Source: Tetrahymena elliotti 4EA
Lineage: Eukaryota > Ciliophora > Oligohymenophorea > Hymenostomatida > Tetrahymenidae
Assembly (NCBI GenBank): GCA_000231825.2
Contig: AFXF02001796.1
Coordinates: forward strand, 124,001 to 188,000
Direction: 5' to 3'
DNA: 64,000 nucleotides
Part shown: one piece after another, positions 49,127 to 61,134 of the stretch
Position numbering within the stretch: the stretch's first letter is position 1
Layout: every line of letters begins with the position of its first letter
The notes under the pieces: generated by a model
What the model was told of the DNA's origin: nothing
The model's database searches: none
The model's input: the letters and a program-made list of their open reading frames with translations, nothing else
Position numbers and translations under genes: made by a program

Positions 49127-50139
49127 TGATTCAATCATAATTACTGCATTATTTATTTCTAAATCTTTTTAGAAAAATGACTAATGAGATTTCATACAAA
49201 GTCTAATATAAACTAAAATATTGCCAAATAATTATCATGCTTCTTTAATTAATATTCTTTTCAATTAAATTTTATAGGGATTTCCATTCCGATGAAATGA
49301 GAGTTTTCAGAGGAGGTACTTTTTTTCGATATTTATTCATTGCCTTTTATTAATGAGTACATCCTTCTTCTACTCAACTTAGGATGAATTCATAAATTAT
49401 TTTAAATGAAACTTTTTAATTTAAATGTTTCTATTTAAATTTAGGTCTCAGACATATTGCTGATAAGCAAAGTAACTTAATCTACGGATCCGTCAACAGT
49501 TCTGTCAGATATTATCACGATAAGATGTCTTATGAAAGAGTAAATAATTATTTAAATTAACAATAGCAGCTTTTGATTACTTTAGACTATTTATATCTGC
49601 AATTTAACTTAATGCTAAAATTATATTTGATAAAACAATTAGGGTTTTATTTAACACTCTAGATCTCCTTCTAACTAATTCATTAACTTCCACTTCATGC
49701 TCGGTGGTTTCAGAACCTACGTTCTTGAAAGATTCTTCAAGCAAGTCTGGTACAGAAGAAATATTAGAAACTTCTGGTTCCCCGTCTTACTTTCCTACAC
49801 CTGTAAAAGATTCTTTTAATATCATAGCCTATATAGATAGCATGACATATTTAATAAAAACCATAAAATGATTTTTTCTATTATCAAAAAATATCAAAAT
49901 AGCATATTAGTATTTAAAATATAATTTGAGGTTAAAATTTTAGATAATATCTTTAAAGAAAAATTATTAAATAATTTAAATGAAATTAGTATAAAAAAGA
50001 TATTTGAATTTGGATCTTAAATTTAATGATAATTATCAAAAAAAATATGTTAAATATTTTTATTTTTATAATAGCTGGTTGCATTACCATGAGAATGTAC
50101 GACAACAACTGTTACGATTACTTCTATTTCTCTGACTGA
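49022..50139 (+). CDS. Highly codon-biased gene, product unknown; one junction unresolved
   Basis: Proposed exons 49022-49029, 49278-49315, 49445-49539, 49663-49802 and 50075-50139, ending at TGA 50137-50139. Exons 2-5 use the optimal codons seen in RPS14 (TTC, AAG, GGT, GTC, CAA), so the gene is probably highly expressed. The product (~110 aa) reads D-F-H-S-D-E-M-R-V-F-R-G-G-L-R-H-I-A, then Y-G-S-V-N-S-S-V-R-Y-Y-H-D-K-M, then N-F-H-F-M-L-G-G-F-R-T-Y-V-L, then V-W-Y-R-R-N-I-R-N-F-W-F-P-V-L-L, ending M-R-M-Y-D-N-N-C-Y-D-Y-F-Y-F-S-D. It could be a lineage-specific mitochondrial or other abundant subunit, but I recognise no family. Exon 3 ends in phase 0 while exon 4 needs one base carried from a phase-2 junction, so the canonical splice is one base out of frame. 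The short first exon M-N-R is inferred from phase. Confidence 0.6.
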
Positions 50140-50887
50140 TCTGTCTTAAGTTTGCAATTCTAAATTTTATTAATAAATAGATTGGGTTGCCTAAAAGATG
50201 ATAAAGAAGTAGAAAATTAAAAAGGATAAACACTAATTTTAAAGTTCTAATTAAAAGTACTAGTTTTATGTGTGTATCTTTAAAAAGATTTTCTAAAATC
50301 ATTCATCCAATCGATAAACAAACTCTTCTTAAACAACTTTAAATTTGAATTTTAATACTTATCAAATAAAAATATTTAATGTCTTAAACACTAAAATAAT
50401 TTAACTTTAAGATTTTATAGCAAGAGATAAAAGCAAGCTATCAAGATTATTAATTAAATTTTGTTTATTGTAACTATTTTGAGAGTTGCTAAATTTATTT
50501 ATATATGTATTTGAAATTGAAACGAAGTAGAGATATGAGTTGTATGTATCTGGTAAAACAATAATTAAGAAATGAAAATAGAATATGGTAATAAGGAACA
50601 TATATCAAAAAGTAGAAACAAAAAGGTAAATTTAATCAAAATCTAAAAAGAATAAAATATCAGCATACAAAGTCAAACTATTAAGTGGAATAGAAGTAAA
50701 TGAAAAAGAAGAAGATATTTTGATCAATCAATCATTAATTTATATCTAAAATTTTGGCACACGCTCAATAGAATATATATTTAAACATTATCAGAAAATT
50801 TTCAATAACTCCTTATTTATAAAAAAAAAATAAATTTTTTAAAAGAATATCAATTTAAAATACAAATAATATTTCAAGTTCACAAAA
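50140..50887. other. Intergenic spacer
   Basis: AT-rich gap between two plus-strand genes. No supported frame, repeat or RNA. Confidence 0.4.
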
Positions 50888-51889
50888 ATGGAAGAGTCTA
50901 AGGATGTATAGTTTTTCGATGTTGAGAGCTTCCCACCATAGAAATTATTTGAGCTCGCAGAAGAAAATTTTACTAAAGTTAATTATGCAGACGCTGAATA
51001 CTACTATTAAATTTGCATTTAAAAAGATCCTGAGTAAGAAGAAGCAATTTCTCAGTACGCTGAGTGCTTGAAGACTTAAGGAAAGTTTGAATAATCAATT
51101 TAAGTTTTGAAAGAAGCTATTGAACGTAAATTTAATAAAACTGGGTCTCATGGAGGAGATTACAAAAAGTATCTTTAATTAGCTGAATTAATGGATGGTG
51201 AAGAAAGTATAAAGCTTTATGAGCAAGGCATTAAGCTCATTCAAGAAGGTGTTATGAATGGTACTCTTAGTCATGAAAACAAAGATGTTAAAAGAGATTT
51301 AAGTGAAGCTTTTTCTGGACTTGCTGAAGTTTTTTAAACCGATTTCCTTCATTTAGCTGAGAGTGAACCTAGAGTTATTGAATGCATCTAAAAAGCAATG
51401 GAAGCTGATCCCACTGCCCTTGATGCTCATTTGTAATAAACTAACTATTATCTTAATAAAGAAAATGAAGAAGAGGCTAAAAAATCTATTAAAATTGTTA
51501 TTGATGGTTTATTAGCTGTGAAAGAAGATGACGATAGTTATGATGACAGTTTTAAGTTAAATGCTGCTAAATTATGTGTAGAAGTTGGTGAATTTTCTCT
51601 TCCTATTCCTATTTTAGAAACATTAGTATTATCAAATGATAGCAATTATGAAGCATATTACATGTTAGCATTTTGCCATTTCAAATCTTAAAATTACTAT
51701 ACAGCTCTTGAGTATACAGAATCCCTTTTAGCTAAAAAAGATTTATCAGAAGATGAAGAAATATTTACTGCTACTTAAGAACTAAAAGACGAATTAGATA
51801 AGTAAGATTTCAACTAAGCAAAGGATGGAAATGAAATGGAAGGTTAAGAAGAAGGAGAAGATGAAGATTGGATGGACTTAGAATAGTGA
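50888..51889 (+). CDS. Acl4-like TPR protein (probable rpL4 assembly chaperone)
   Basis: Single exon, 333 aa, ATG 50888 to TGA 51887-51889. Tandem helical pairs have TPR spacing: A-I-S-Q-Y-A-E-C-L-K-T-Q-G-K, then S-I-K-L-Y-E-Q-G-I-K-L-I, then A-M-E-A-D-P-T-A-L-D-A-H-L, then Y-M-L-A-F-C-H-F-K-S-Q-N-Y-Y-T-A-L. The C-terminus is acidic and ends E-D-E-D-W-M-D-L-E, a tail typical of the yeast Acl4 family and its fungal/plant relatives. Acl4 is a dedicated chaperone that binds the extension of ribosomal protein uL4 (rpL4) and escorts it to nascent pre-60S particles. The TPR core, length, acidic spacers and W-M-D tail support the family. Function here is by analogy. A generic TPR protein is the alternative. 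Confidence 0.65.
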
Positions 51890-53113
51890 GAATATGAATC
51901 TTAGTTATCTAGTAATTATTATAAATTAAATTTAACATGCAATAAAATAATAAAGGGCATGGAAAATATAAAAAATAGTAGCAATTATCATTTTAAAAAT
52001 AAATTAAATTATTGATAAATAAACAAAAAATTAGAAAGTAATAATAATACCCATCAAAAATTATAATATCATTATAAAATATTAATAATAAAAATGATAA
52101 AATTTAAAATTTAAAATTATTTTATGTATATGGTTTTTATTTTATTTTAGTTATAAAAATTTCTTATTAAGTAATTCAGTTGAGATAATTCATTCACCTA
52201 TTATTATTCATTATTCTATAGCTTTATTTTAATTTTAAAAAAAGAAATCATAGTTAAAAAAGTTAATGAGAATTCATTCATTATTCATTATTTTATTGTT
52301 TTATTTTCATTTATATTTTAGTTTAAAAACATAAACCAAAGTTAAAAAAGTTAATAATTAATATTTAAAACTTTTTATTCAGTTCTTGTTTATCTATTTC
52401 AACTTTTGATAAAAGCAAAAGTAAGACATTTAAATATAAAATTATTTGATTAGGCTTTTATTTTATTCAAGCAAAAAAAATGTTGTCCTGAAGAAATTCA
52501 GTAAATCTTCTCAATTATTTATTTTTATTTTAATAATTTAAATGAAAACTAAAAAATAAACTATTCTTCTTAATTTAGTGTAAAGGTCATCACTTATTTT
52601 ATTAAAGGTGTAATAGTAAGAGAAAAAATTATTGTGTTTAAATCGCTTTATCTTACTTATATTAATTTTTATAATTGATCATTCTATTAATTAATTTTGA
52701 ATATTGTTTAAAGAGAGAAAATATGTTTATTTTTATTTTTCTAAAAAGAAGGAATATCTATTTATCTATTAATTATAGAAAGACTGAATATAGAATTTTT
52801 GTAAAAAATTGTCCAAGCAAGAAAATATTACTTTCTGTTTTAGAAAAATGCTCCTGAATATACTTTTGAAAAGCTTTCAGTTTTTATTTCAAAAGAGATT
52901 TGATAAAATTATCTTGCTTCATTTAGATTCTAGTAAATGTTACTATTAGACATTGTAAGTAGATATAATTATATTTTTCAACTTTGATGTTATTGAAATA
53001 ACTTACCAAATATTAAATTCAAGTGCACTAGAAAAAAAAGTGCAAATTCAAGAAAGTATTTAAATTTTTTTAATTGCAGAGAGATAAATAATTTAGTTTT
53101 GTAAGAAGAAATA
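51890..53113. other. Intergenic region with an imperfect tandem duplication
   Basis: 1.2 kb upstream of the first gene of a paralogue array. Contains the direct repeat at 52182-52355 annotated separately. Short open frames near 52675-52860 are not convincing. Confidence 0.4.
52182..52355. repeat. Imperfect tandem direct repeat, two ~87-bp units
   Basis: Unit 1 (52182-52267) and unit 2 (52268-52355) both start GAGA(TA)ATTCATTC and both end GTTAAAAAAGTTAAT, with diverged A/T-rich middles. Looks like a local duplication in spacer DNA. Confidence 0.6.
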
Positions 53114-56100
53114 ATGGATTTGAATACAAACAGTGTTAAAGAGCAAACTAATTTTACTCATGACCCAAAAATATAAACTTTTAAATATACCCCATACAAT
53201 TAAAACAGCAAGATTATGCCGGCTAAAATAATGTATCAAAAAGAGGCCGATGGTATAAATCATTAATATTAAGGAGATGTATTTGAGTCTCATATTGACT
53301 AAAAAAGAAAATTGGTACAATAATTTGAATCTTCTTCAAATTCTGTAGGTTAATAGTACTTTAAAATGAGCTTGGATTAATAAAGAGGAAATTAAATGAA
53401 AGAATAAAGACCTAAATAATCTTAAAGTAGCAAAAATTTACATAAATTCAATTAAAACTAATCATTATTAGAAGCTAGTTAAAGTAAAAACATCTTAAAA
53501 ATAGTGGATGAACAAATGCACAATTAACAAAACACTTACACAACATAAATTATTAAAAAGAGTGCTAATATAGATTTTGATTTATCAAGATCTCTTAAAA
53601 ATAATTTTAGTTAGATCAAAGATTCTGCTGCTTCAAATTTTCTCAAGAGAAAATCTGTTGCTGAATTCAAGAACAATAGTTAGCCCTAGTATGATAACTT
53701 ATTATCTCCTTCAAATAGACCAAATTAGTAATTAATCTTAATTTATTATCCAAATATTAAAAAATTTTTTCATTTTAAGAGGTTTATTCTCTAAGGCAGC
53801 AGAATAAAGCTAGGCTAATTAATCAAGTAGAATCAGGCATTAAAGCTTAGATTTAAATCATAGATATTAAAACAATAATATCTAATTACCATCAATAGTA
53901 AATAACAACAGCAATTCACCATCTATAGCTCAAAAGGTATTTTATAATTCAAATAATTAAGAGCAAAATACTAATAAATCTGATGGTAATAACCCTATAC
54001 GATCATCTTTTCTATCATATTTTAGCAACTAGGGAGAAACTGCTAATTCAACTCCTTCTAGTAATCTAAATAGGTAAAATTTGTACATGAAAGACTCTCT
54101 TCTATAACAACTTGAACAAAAGCAGTTTTTGTAAATGTAGATGAATAATCAAGAAATAAGAGTTTCACCGAGTAATAATAAATTTTAATCAATTTTAGGT
54201 TAAAATCAATCAAAACAAGAAGTTTATGATGCTATATTTAGTAAATATGAAAAAAGCTTTTAGTAGTAAGGAGATGAATACTTAAGTAATAGAAGAAAAT
54301 CAAACTTACATAGTAGCAAGGTTTCTTTTTCAAACCCAAGTACTCCTCAAAATAGTAAATAAAATTTCAACAAATAAAACTAAAACTCTTAGTTCTATAA
54401 AATGAACGCTTCTTAGTAATATGGTACTCCTAAAATAATTAATCATGAAATGTTTTAATTAGCTTAAGAAAAATTCACTTTTGATAATTATGATTCTCAT
54501 TAAAAACAAGGTCATAACTATTTATTATAACAATCAGAGAGCCCCAATCAATATCATAACAAACAGTAAGATAAAGATTAAAATAGCAGAGACAATTCTT
54601 TAAATAATGGAAAATAAATAAATAAAAATAATACCAACAATAAAGAGCAAGTATCAAGTTTAACCAATTTTGGAAACTTGGCAGAAAGTACTAATCTAAC
54701 ATATAGTCCAAACCCATAAAATGCTAATAATTTATCAATTAAAATTGGAAATAATGAATATAATAATGATATAAAATCACCGAATCAATAAATTCAATCT
54801 ATTACTTTAAAATAAATAACCTTAAAAGACTTTGAATAAATCAAGGAATAATGCTTGAATAATATCAGAAAAGAAATTTTTTCTGAGGATTATCATAAGC
54901 ATTCCTTTGAGAATGCAGCTAATATGTCATGCAATTAGTAAATAGAAACTATAATAACATTTGTTTCTCTTTGTTTTGAAGAATTGCAATAGGATTTTTT
55001 TAAAACACAGGTAGACCATTCTAGTCCCTCATTTGTTAATTTTAAAGAAATAGAGACAACAAGTTATTTTTCTTTTAATCAACTTAGCATTTCTTCTATG
55101 AATCATTGTGTTAATTGGCCTAAACTTTCTTTTTAGTATCCTCAAAAGTTTTGTCAAATGTTTGTAGAGAGGGTGACTTCTTTACTTGAATAAAATGATT
55201 TATTAAAAAAAAAGATCTAATATGTGAAAAAGTTGGTTTCTTATAACTTTAAGAAGTATTTCTGTTATAAAGATTTCTTGAATGAGATTAGAGGTCCTTA
55301 AAATATTAGTATTATTATTGATAAAGTAATCAAAAATATTGAAAAAGTGTACAAATAAGAAAATATTGTAGACTATATATCAGATATAAAAACTTTTACC
55401 TTTTGTTTATTAGAAGGTGATTAAGCAGGCCTAGATAAAATAATTTCAAAGCATCTTATTCTTCCGAATTACAACAATAATGATTAATCTTAATTATAAG
55501 AGAATGAAACAGATTTATAAACTTAACATGAATAGAAAATTATATAAAATCAGCCCAGCAAATCTCAGGAAAATCTAGAGGGCAAAACTCATATCTCAAT
55601 ATCATAATCAAGGTTATCTCATATCACAAGAATAAAAATAACAAAGAATAATATTTTTCATAAAGATAAAATTCCATCAGCAAAGTGGAAATTCAATCCT
55701 ATAAATATGTTTGATATAAAAATAAGTATCTTTAACACACTCATAGAAGAAGAATTTGTTTCTAGCCAATCAATTATGAAAATTTTAGAATAAATTGAGA
55801 CTTTGAGGTATGGGACCTTCAGATGCTTTTTTGGGAACGATGTTACTTTAAATTACCTCGAACATGTAAAAAACATACTAAATTTAGTTCCAGAGAATTA
55901 ATTGCATTAACTCCTCAATCATTCAGCCTTAGGAAGTGTTAAAAGAGATTATTAATTATTTTTTAATTAATTTTGTGAACTTATTTTTCTACAAAACAGC
56001 TCTACTTAAAGTCTTAAAGCTTTATGTAACAGTTAAAATATTAATTTAAATAATGAAAGTTTTTTCTTTCTTGAAAACCAAGTTAATTATGTTGTTAATG

Positions 56101-56534
56101 CAATGAAAATAATACCTTTATGCCAACGTAAAGACATAAAATTAAAATTAATGAAACTTAAAAGACTTCTTAACATAAGCGAGTCATTTGACCATGTTTA
56201 TGATAACATAATAGAAATAATCAATGATCTCTAAATATTTATTGATAAGCAGCTAGTTTAAAATAAACAGTTAACAGTGGAATAAATTAAATCTATTAAA
56301 TATAATTTTAAATATTTCTAGTATCTTCTTCATTCTGTTTTATGCACTGAAGGTGCTTTTTCAAATTACGACATGGGTTTTGCATTCTAAGACCATGAAG
56401 TAAAAGAAGATTCTTTAAATTTCTGGATTAAATCATTAAAAAGAGTACTTCAAAACCATCAAATAAAAAGTTAAGTTATTATTAATATAGAATAAATTCT
56501 GATTGAAATTATTTAAAGTAAAATATTTATATGA
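53114..56534 (+). CDS. Tandem paralogue 1: Q/N-rich N-terminus plus conserved helical C-terminal domain
   Basis: Two exons (53114-53727, 53780-56534) around a 52-nt intron give 1122 aa. The N-terminal ~600 residues are low complexity, dominated by Gln, Asn and Ser. From ~615 onward an all-helical domain begins. It contains L-N-E-I-R-G-P-Q-N-I-S-I-I-I-D-K-V, then L-L-E-G-D-Q-A-G-L-D-K-I-I, and F-F-N-Q-F-C-E-L-I-F-L. It ends with V-K-E-D-S-L-N-F-W-I-K-S-L-K-R-V-L. The same landmarks in the same order occur in the next two genes, so the three are paralogues. No signal peptide, membrane helix or catalytic motif is visible. The helical domain has the look of a HEAT/MIF4G-type solenoid, but I see no sequence proof. 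The family may be lineage-specific. Confidence 0.75.
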
Positions 56535-56590
56535 TGATTCTTTTGTTTATAAATTTAGTAATCAATATTATCTCTATTGTTGACTTATCT

Positions 56591-56940
56591 TTAATTTTAA
56601 ATACCTATTCTTTAGGTGCTGAATTTTCTTTTAAATTACTCTTTAATTTTACATTCTAAAAGCTTGATGTAAAAGAAGATTATTTGCATTTTTTAAAATT
56701 AATTCAGTATTTATTATCTGTGTTTTTATAACAAAGTTGAAATCGCATTTCACTATCTCAAAATGATAAAATAAAAATTTGAAGTTATAATTGCTTTTGT
56801 TTTGAAAGAAAAATCTTAAGATGATTCATCATTTAAGTTTTTAAAATTTGCAATCCATAGAAATCTGTTTGAGTTGTTGTCTCTTTTAAAAGACAAAGGT
56901 ATTACAAAAATACAGCATTAGTGTGTGGAAGATAAGTGAA
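56591..56940 (+). pseudogene. Decayed copy of the paralogue-1 3' end
   Basis: The text at 56591-56720 repeats the end of the preceding gene: AATTTTAAATA..., GGTGCT, then in one frame F-Q-K-L-D-V-K-E-D-Y-L-H-F-L-K, clearly related to the parent's F-Q-D-H-E-V-K-E-D-S-L-N-F-W-I-K. A TGA and a frame change follow. A further open piece (V-E-I-A-F-H-Y-L-K-M-I-K, ending V-E-D-K at a TGA near 56935) has no match in the parent. A partial duplication that has lost its frame. Confidence 0.6.
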
Positions 56941-57250
56941 AAGCTTAATAAATTTAAAATTTGTGGTTATAAAATCATAAATTTAAATGCAAAGCTAATT
57001 CGATTAAATTTAAGTATTTTTTTTATTTAAAAAAATTTTTTTTGATTAAATATTTAAATTTTTTTAGGTTACTTATTTTAACTAGAAAAATACTGAAAAA
57101 TCATATTATTTGATAAACCTCTGATTCTATTTGATTTTACTAAATTATTATCAATACTAGTTGTTTAGTCTTATTAATCTTATTTGCTTCTAATTTAATA
57201 ATAAGTTGTTACCAAAATAATTGAATATATTAAAGCCATTTGAAATAAAT

Positions 57251-60204
57251 ATGCTACAACATAAGATAAGGTAAATAGACGAGCAAGGAAATGTTTAATT
57301 TGATTTTTAAAAATAAAAATCATCTGCAAGTTAAATATTTGGTGTTTCAAGCTCGACTGAAGTTGATTTGAAAGAGCTATACAAATTGAAGAGATATAAA
57401 AGCTTTTCTAACTAAAAATCATTGCATTAAAATAATGATGAACGCTTCAAGTATTTTTTTTAAAATTATATGTAGAATTTACTTTAATTTTTAAAAATAG
57501 TTCTCCTCAAAAATAAGGAATTTAAATTTTGATAAGATAGAATAATCCTCTTTAATAAGTAAGCTCAGCATAATTGGAGAGAGCTTAATAGTTCTACTCT
57601 AAAAAAAGAAGCATGGATGAATATCATACTATGACTATTGACAGAACTCAAAGTATAGATAAAAAATATAAGGTGGACAATACTATCAACTACCCTTATG
57701 AAATAAATACTTCTAGATATACTAACATTACAGCAAATAATTCCCCTGTTAAGATTGATAAATTGCATCTAAAGCAGGAAATGGATTTACCTAAATTAAA
57801 AACTGAAATTTAAAATTCACATGAGTAATAGTAGAAATCTCCTCTCTCTAAAAGGTGCTAAAGATAAGATAATCAATAAGATTTAGGTTTCAAATTTATT
57901 AGAGATAGAAATAAAAATGCATCCTTAATAGAAAGTAATACTAAGAGTTAAATCAAAAAAAGTTAGAATTCCTCTAGGCATGTAAGTCCATCTATTTAGG
58001 ATTTTTCAAATATAAAATATCATAAAATCCATTTACAGTAGGCTACTGACAGAATACATAATTCTAATAATAAAGATCCAGCTAAATATTCTTTAAATTC
58101 CTCACTTTTACTGAACTAGCCTTAAAGTAAAATGATTGGACTATCAAGTGTTATTTAAGGTTTGACTTCAAAGATTAACTAAAATGAAATGTAAAAATAG
58201 TAGTCTTATATGTAACTCCAGCTATCCACAAATAGAACTAGCAGATAATCGATGTCATAGCTTAGGTCTCAAAAAAAAATAGAGAGTCCTGAAAAAATAA
58301 ATGATAATAGTTAAATTGAGAAATCAGATTATGATACAACACCATTTAATTACAATTTTACTTTAAAAAGAAAATCAAAGCAAGGGACTATTCATTTTTT
58401 AGGAAAACTTGATTCAAACATGTTTCCAATCAAGTAAAATTTCAAAATAAATTTATAATAAGAAGAATAAAAAAGTGTAAATGACTTTAGCCCTAAAAGA
58501 AACTATAATGATCGCTCAGAGAGTACTTCTCCAATTTTTAGAATTAGAAAAAGATTGAATACATAAGAAGAACAAACTTCATTTTCAAGTAGCATTCAAC
58601 AAAATTTCTTTTCCAATATATAGAAAGTGTAAATTGATTAAGATGTAACTCCTTAATCTTTGAATGAATTTGAAAATGATTCACCTTTGCTCAAAAAAGA
58701 TAAAAAAATTGATGAGGTATCATCTTCTGAGTTGATTGCAGCATACAATTTTGATGATAGAAAAGCTTAAAGATAAATACTTTTGAGAGAATAAATATAA
58801 AAAATAGCGGAAAAAACCATCCCAAGATTTATTAAACTTTGTATTGATAAGAATCCTGATTGTTTTGAACTAATGAAAATATGTAATCCAAATATGCCTA
58901 TAGAAAAATTTTGTGATAAGATAGGAAAGCTTGTAACCTATTGTTTAAATAGTGAATCAGTAAAAATAACATCATTTAACTAAATTAAAATGTCTCTAAG
59001 TCTTTGTGAATAATTACTTATATACATTCATCAGTTCTTTTTGTAAAATAATTTAAATCAACAATTTTTTGAAGAATTTTGTGAAACTTTCAGAAATATG
59101 TAGCTTTAACTCAGCTCAAATTCCATTAGCCTTTTCTAAGAATTAGGAGGAAAAAGGAAAATAGAATTAATTATTGAAGGTATCTTAAGAAAATTAGATA
59201 AATCTTTTGATCTTGAGCTTTAGTCAAAGGTAAATACAATAGTTAATTTTGGGTGCAACCTATTGTCTGGAGATGTATAAGCAGTAGATGAAAATATAAA
59301 ACAATTTAAGGAATATATGAATACATTTGGAGGAGTATTTGATAAGACTATGTATACAAGCTAATTTTTTTTTATTGTAAAATACTAAATTTTTTAAGAG
59401 ATAGTGGTTGAAAGGGATATACCTTGGAGAGTTAAGATGCTAATTATTAACTCATTTGAAAAGTTGAGATATAAGTATTTTGGTGATTTACATGGCTTGG
59501 GAGATTCATTATCTTTTATAGATCTGGCATCAAAAATTTAATAAAATCTAAATGAATAACATTGGAATAGAATTGGATTTATATAAAAAAATTTAAATAA
59601 TTAGAAAAGCTTCTTTATGGATTTATTAAGGATCATATTAGATGGGGAGAATACTCCTTAATTGAAAAAATTCCTTGAAAGCAATTAAGTTAATATAAAT
59701 TTTGAGACAGTTCCGATTATTGAGAGTTTAGTTAAAGGAGTTTTAATAAAAGAAAAAGTATTACCATTGTTAACAAAACAAGATTTAGATTTGAAATTTT
59801 AAAAACTGAAGAAATACTTGGGTTTTGAAAGCTCTTAAAGTTATTTAATTAAAAATATTGACAAATTGCATTTGGAAATGTAAAAATGGATTTAATAAAA
59901 TAATAAAATTAACAAATTAGATGATGAAACATCTAAAAAATATGAAGATTTAGATTATTTCTTTCTCCTTTTATCTTCTGTATTTGAAGATATTTGCCCA
60001 TATCATCTTGCAGATTCAGTATGTGCTCAAGATTTCTTTAAATTTGATCATAAGTTAATACAATATTAATTAAAAGCATTTTAAAGAGTACTTATTTCAA
60101 CTTACATGTCATCTGGAAGCTAAGAACCAACAAAATTATTTTCTGATATTGATCTATTATCATCGTATATGATGAAATACTTTAATTATTTTAGATAATT
60201 TTGA
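57251..60204 (+). CDS. Tandem paralogue 2: Q-rich N-terminus plus conserved helical C-terminal domain
   Basis: Two exons (57251-57450, 57501-60204) around a 50-nt intron give 967 aa. The splice carries phase 2 and keeps the frame through M-D-E-Y-H-T-M, an internal Met that a naive search would call the start. The N-terminal ~500 residues are Ser/Gln/Asn/Lys-rich. The C-terminal domain contains E-L-G-G-K-R-K-I-E-L-I-I-E-G-I-L, then L-L-S-G-D-V-Q-A-V-D-E-N-I, then R-D-I-P-W-R-V-K-M-L-I-I-N-S-F-E-K-L, then F-F-M-D-L-L-R-I-I-L and K-L-I-Q-Y-Q-L-K-A-F-Q-R-V-L. These align in order with paralogues 1 and 3. No enzymatic motif or membrane segment. Function unknown. Confidence 0.75.
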
Positions 60205-60259
60205 AAAAGATACAGGATAAAAAATCCATCTAAAATAGTAAATATTTAATTTTATATAA

Positions 60260-60682
60260 TTTACAATAAACCTAACTTTAAATTAAACAATAACAATTGA
60301 AGCCGATAACCATCTAAATTACTTTATGATTAAAGCTTTAATCATCTTATATGATAAAATGTTTTAATTATTTTAAGTAATTTTTAAGATTTTATGAGGA
60401 AATTAATACCAAAAATTTATCAACATTTTATTAACCTACCTAATTTAAACTAATAAAAATAAGATGCAAGCTAAGAAGGATCTTAATTATTTCTTAAAAA
60501 AGATTTAATTCCAAGTTATTTCATAGAACATTCTTCTAAATTATTTTTAAGTGTTTATCCATCAATAAATAAATAATTTACAATAAAACTAAATACCTAA
60601 TAACCTTAGACTTATAACAAAAAACCATCTAAATAATTTTTTGATATTTATTGATGAAATATTTTACTTATTTTAAATGATA
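60260..60682 (+). repeat. Two diverged copies of the paralogue-2 3' end
   Basis: Units near 60260-60395 and 60577-60682 share TTTACAATAAA...ACCATCTAAAT and end in variants of the parent gene's last codons (parent 60142-60204: ...ATATGATGAAATACTTTAATTATTTTAG...). Both are too broken to encode protein. Confidence 0.55.
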
Positions 60683-61134
60683 TTAATGTTTTTATACATC
60701 TATGCATTTATAATTTTAAACAATATACTATAAAATTAATGTAATATTTTATAAAGATTGCAAATATTAAAATTTTTAAGCAATAATTCTATTATTGAAT
60801 AAAGCAACTCTAATCAATAAATAATATTAAAATTTTATCAAATCACTTATTTGTAATAAATGTAATTGATATTTATAAGGCCAGTTGTTTGCTTGAATTT
60901 AATAAAATTGCCAAGATTTCTGATAAAATGTGAATTCATAGAAGAAGATTGAAATTGGAAATTATGATAAAAATTAAAAAAGAAACTTTTTGTTACTTTT
61001 TTTTTTAATATTTTTGATTTGTTATAATTATCATCATCAATTATTAAAAATAAGCAAATTAAGTTATTACTCTTAAATTATAATTTAGTAAAATTATAAA
61101 ATAACTTGAGATTTTATTAAAGCTGTAAGGAATA

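Noticed and set aside
52675..52857. Open frame of 60 codons upstream of the paralogue array
   Set aside because: Short, no ordered features, and well within chance length when only TGA stops translation.
57613..57813. ATG at 57613 as the start of paralogue 2
   Set aside because: An upstream exon from 57251 joins in phase across a canonical 50-nt intron and keeps the frame open, so this Met is probably internal.
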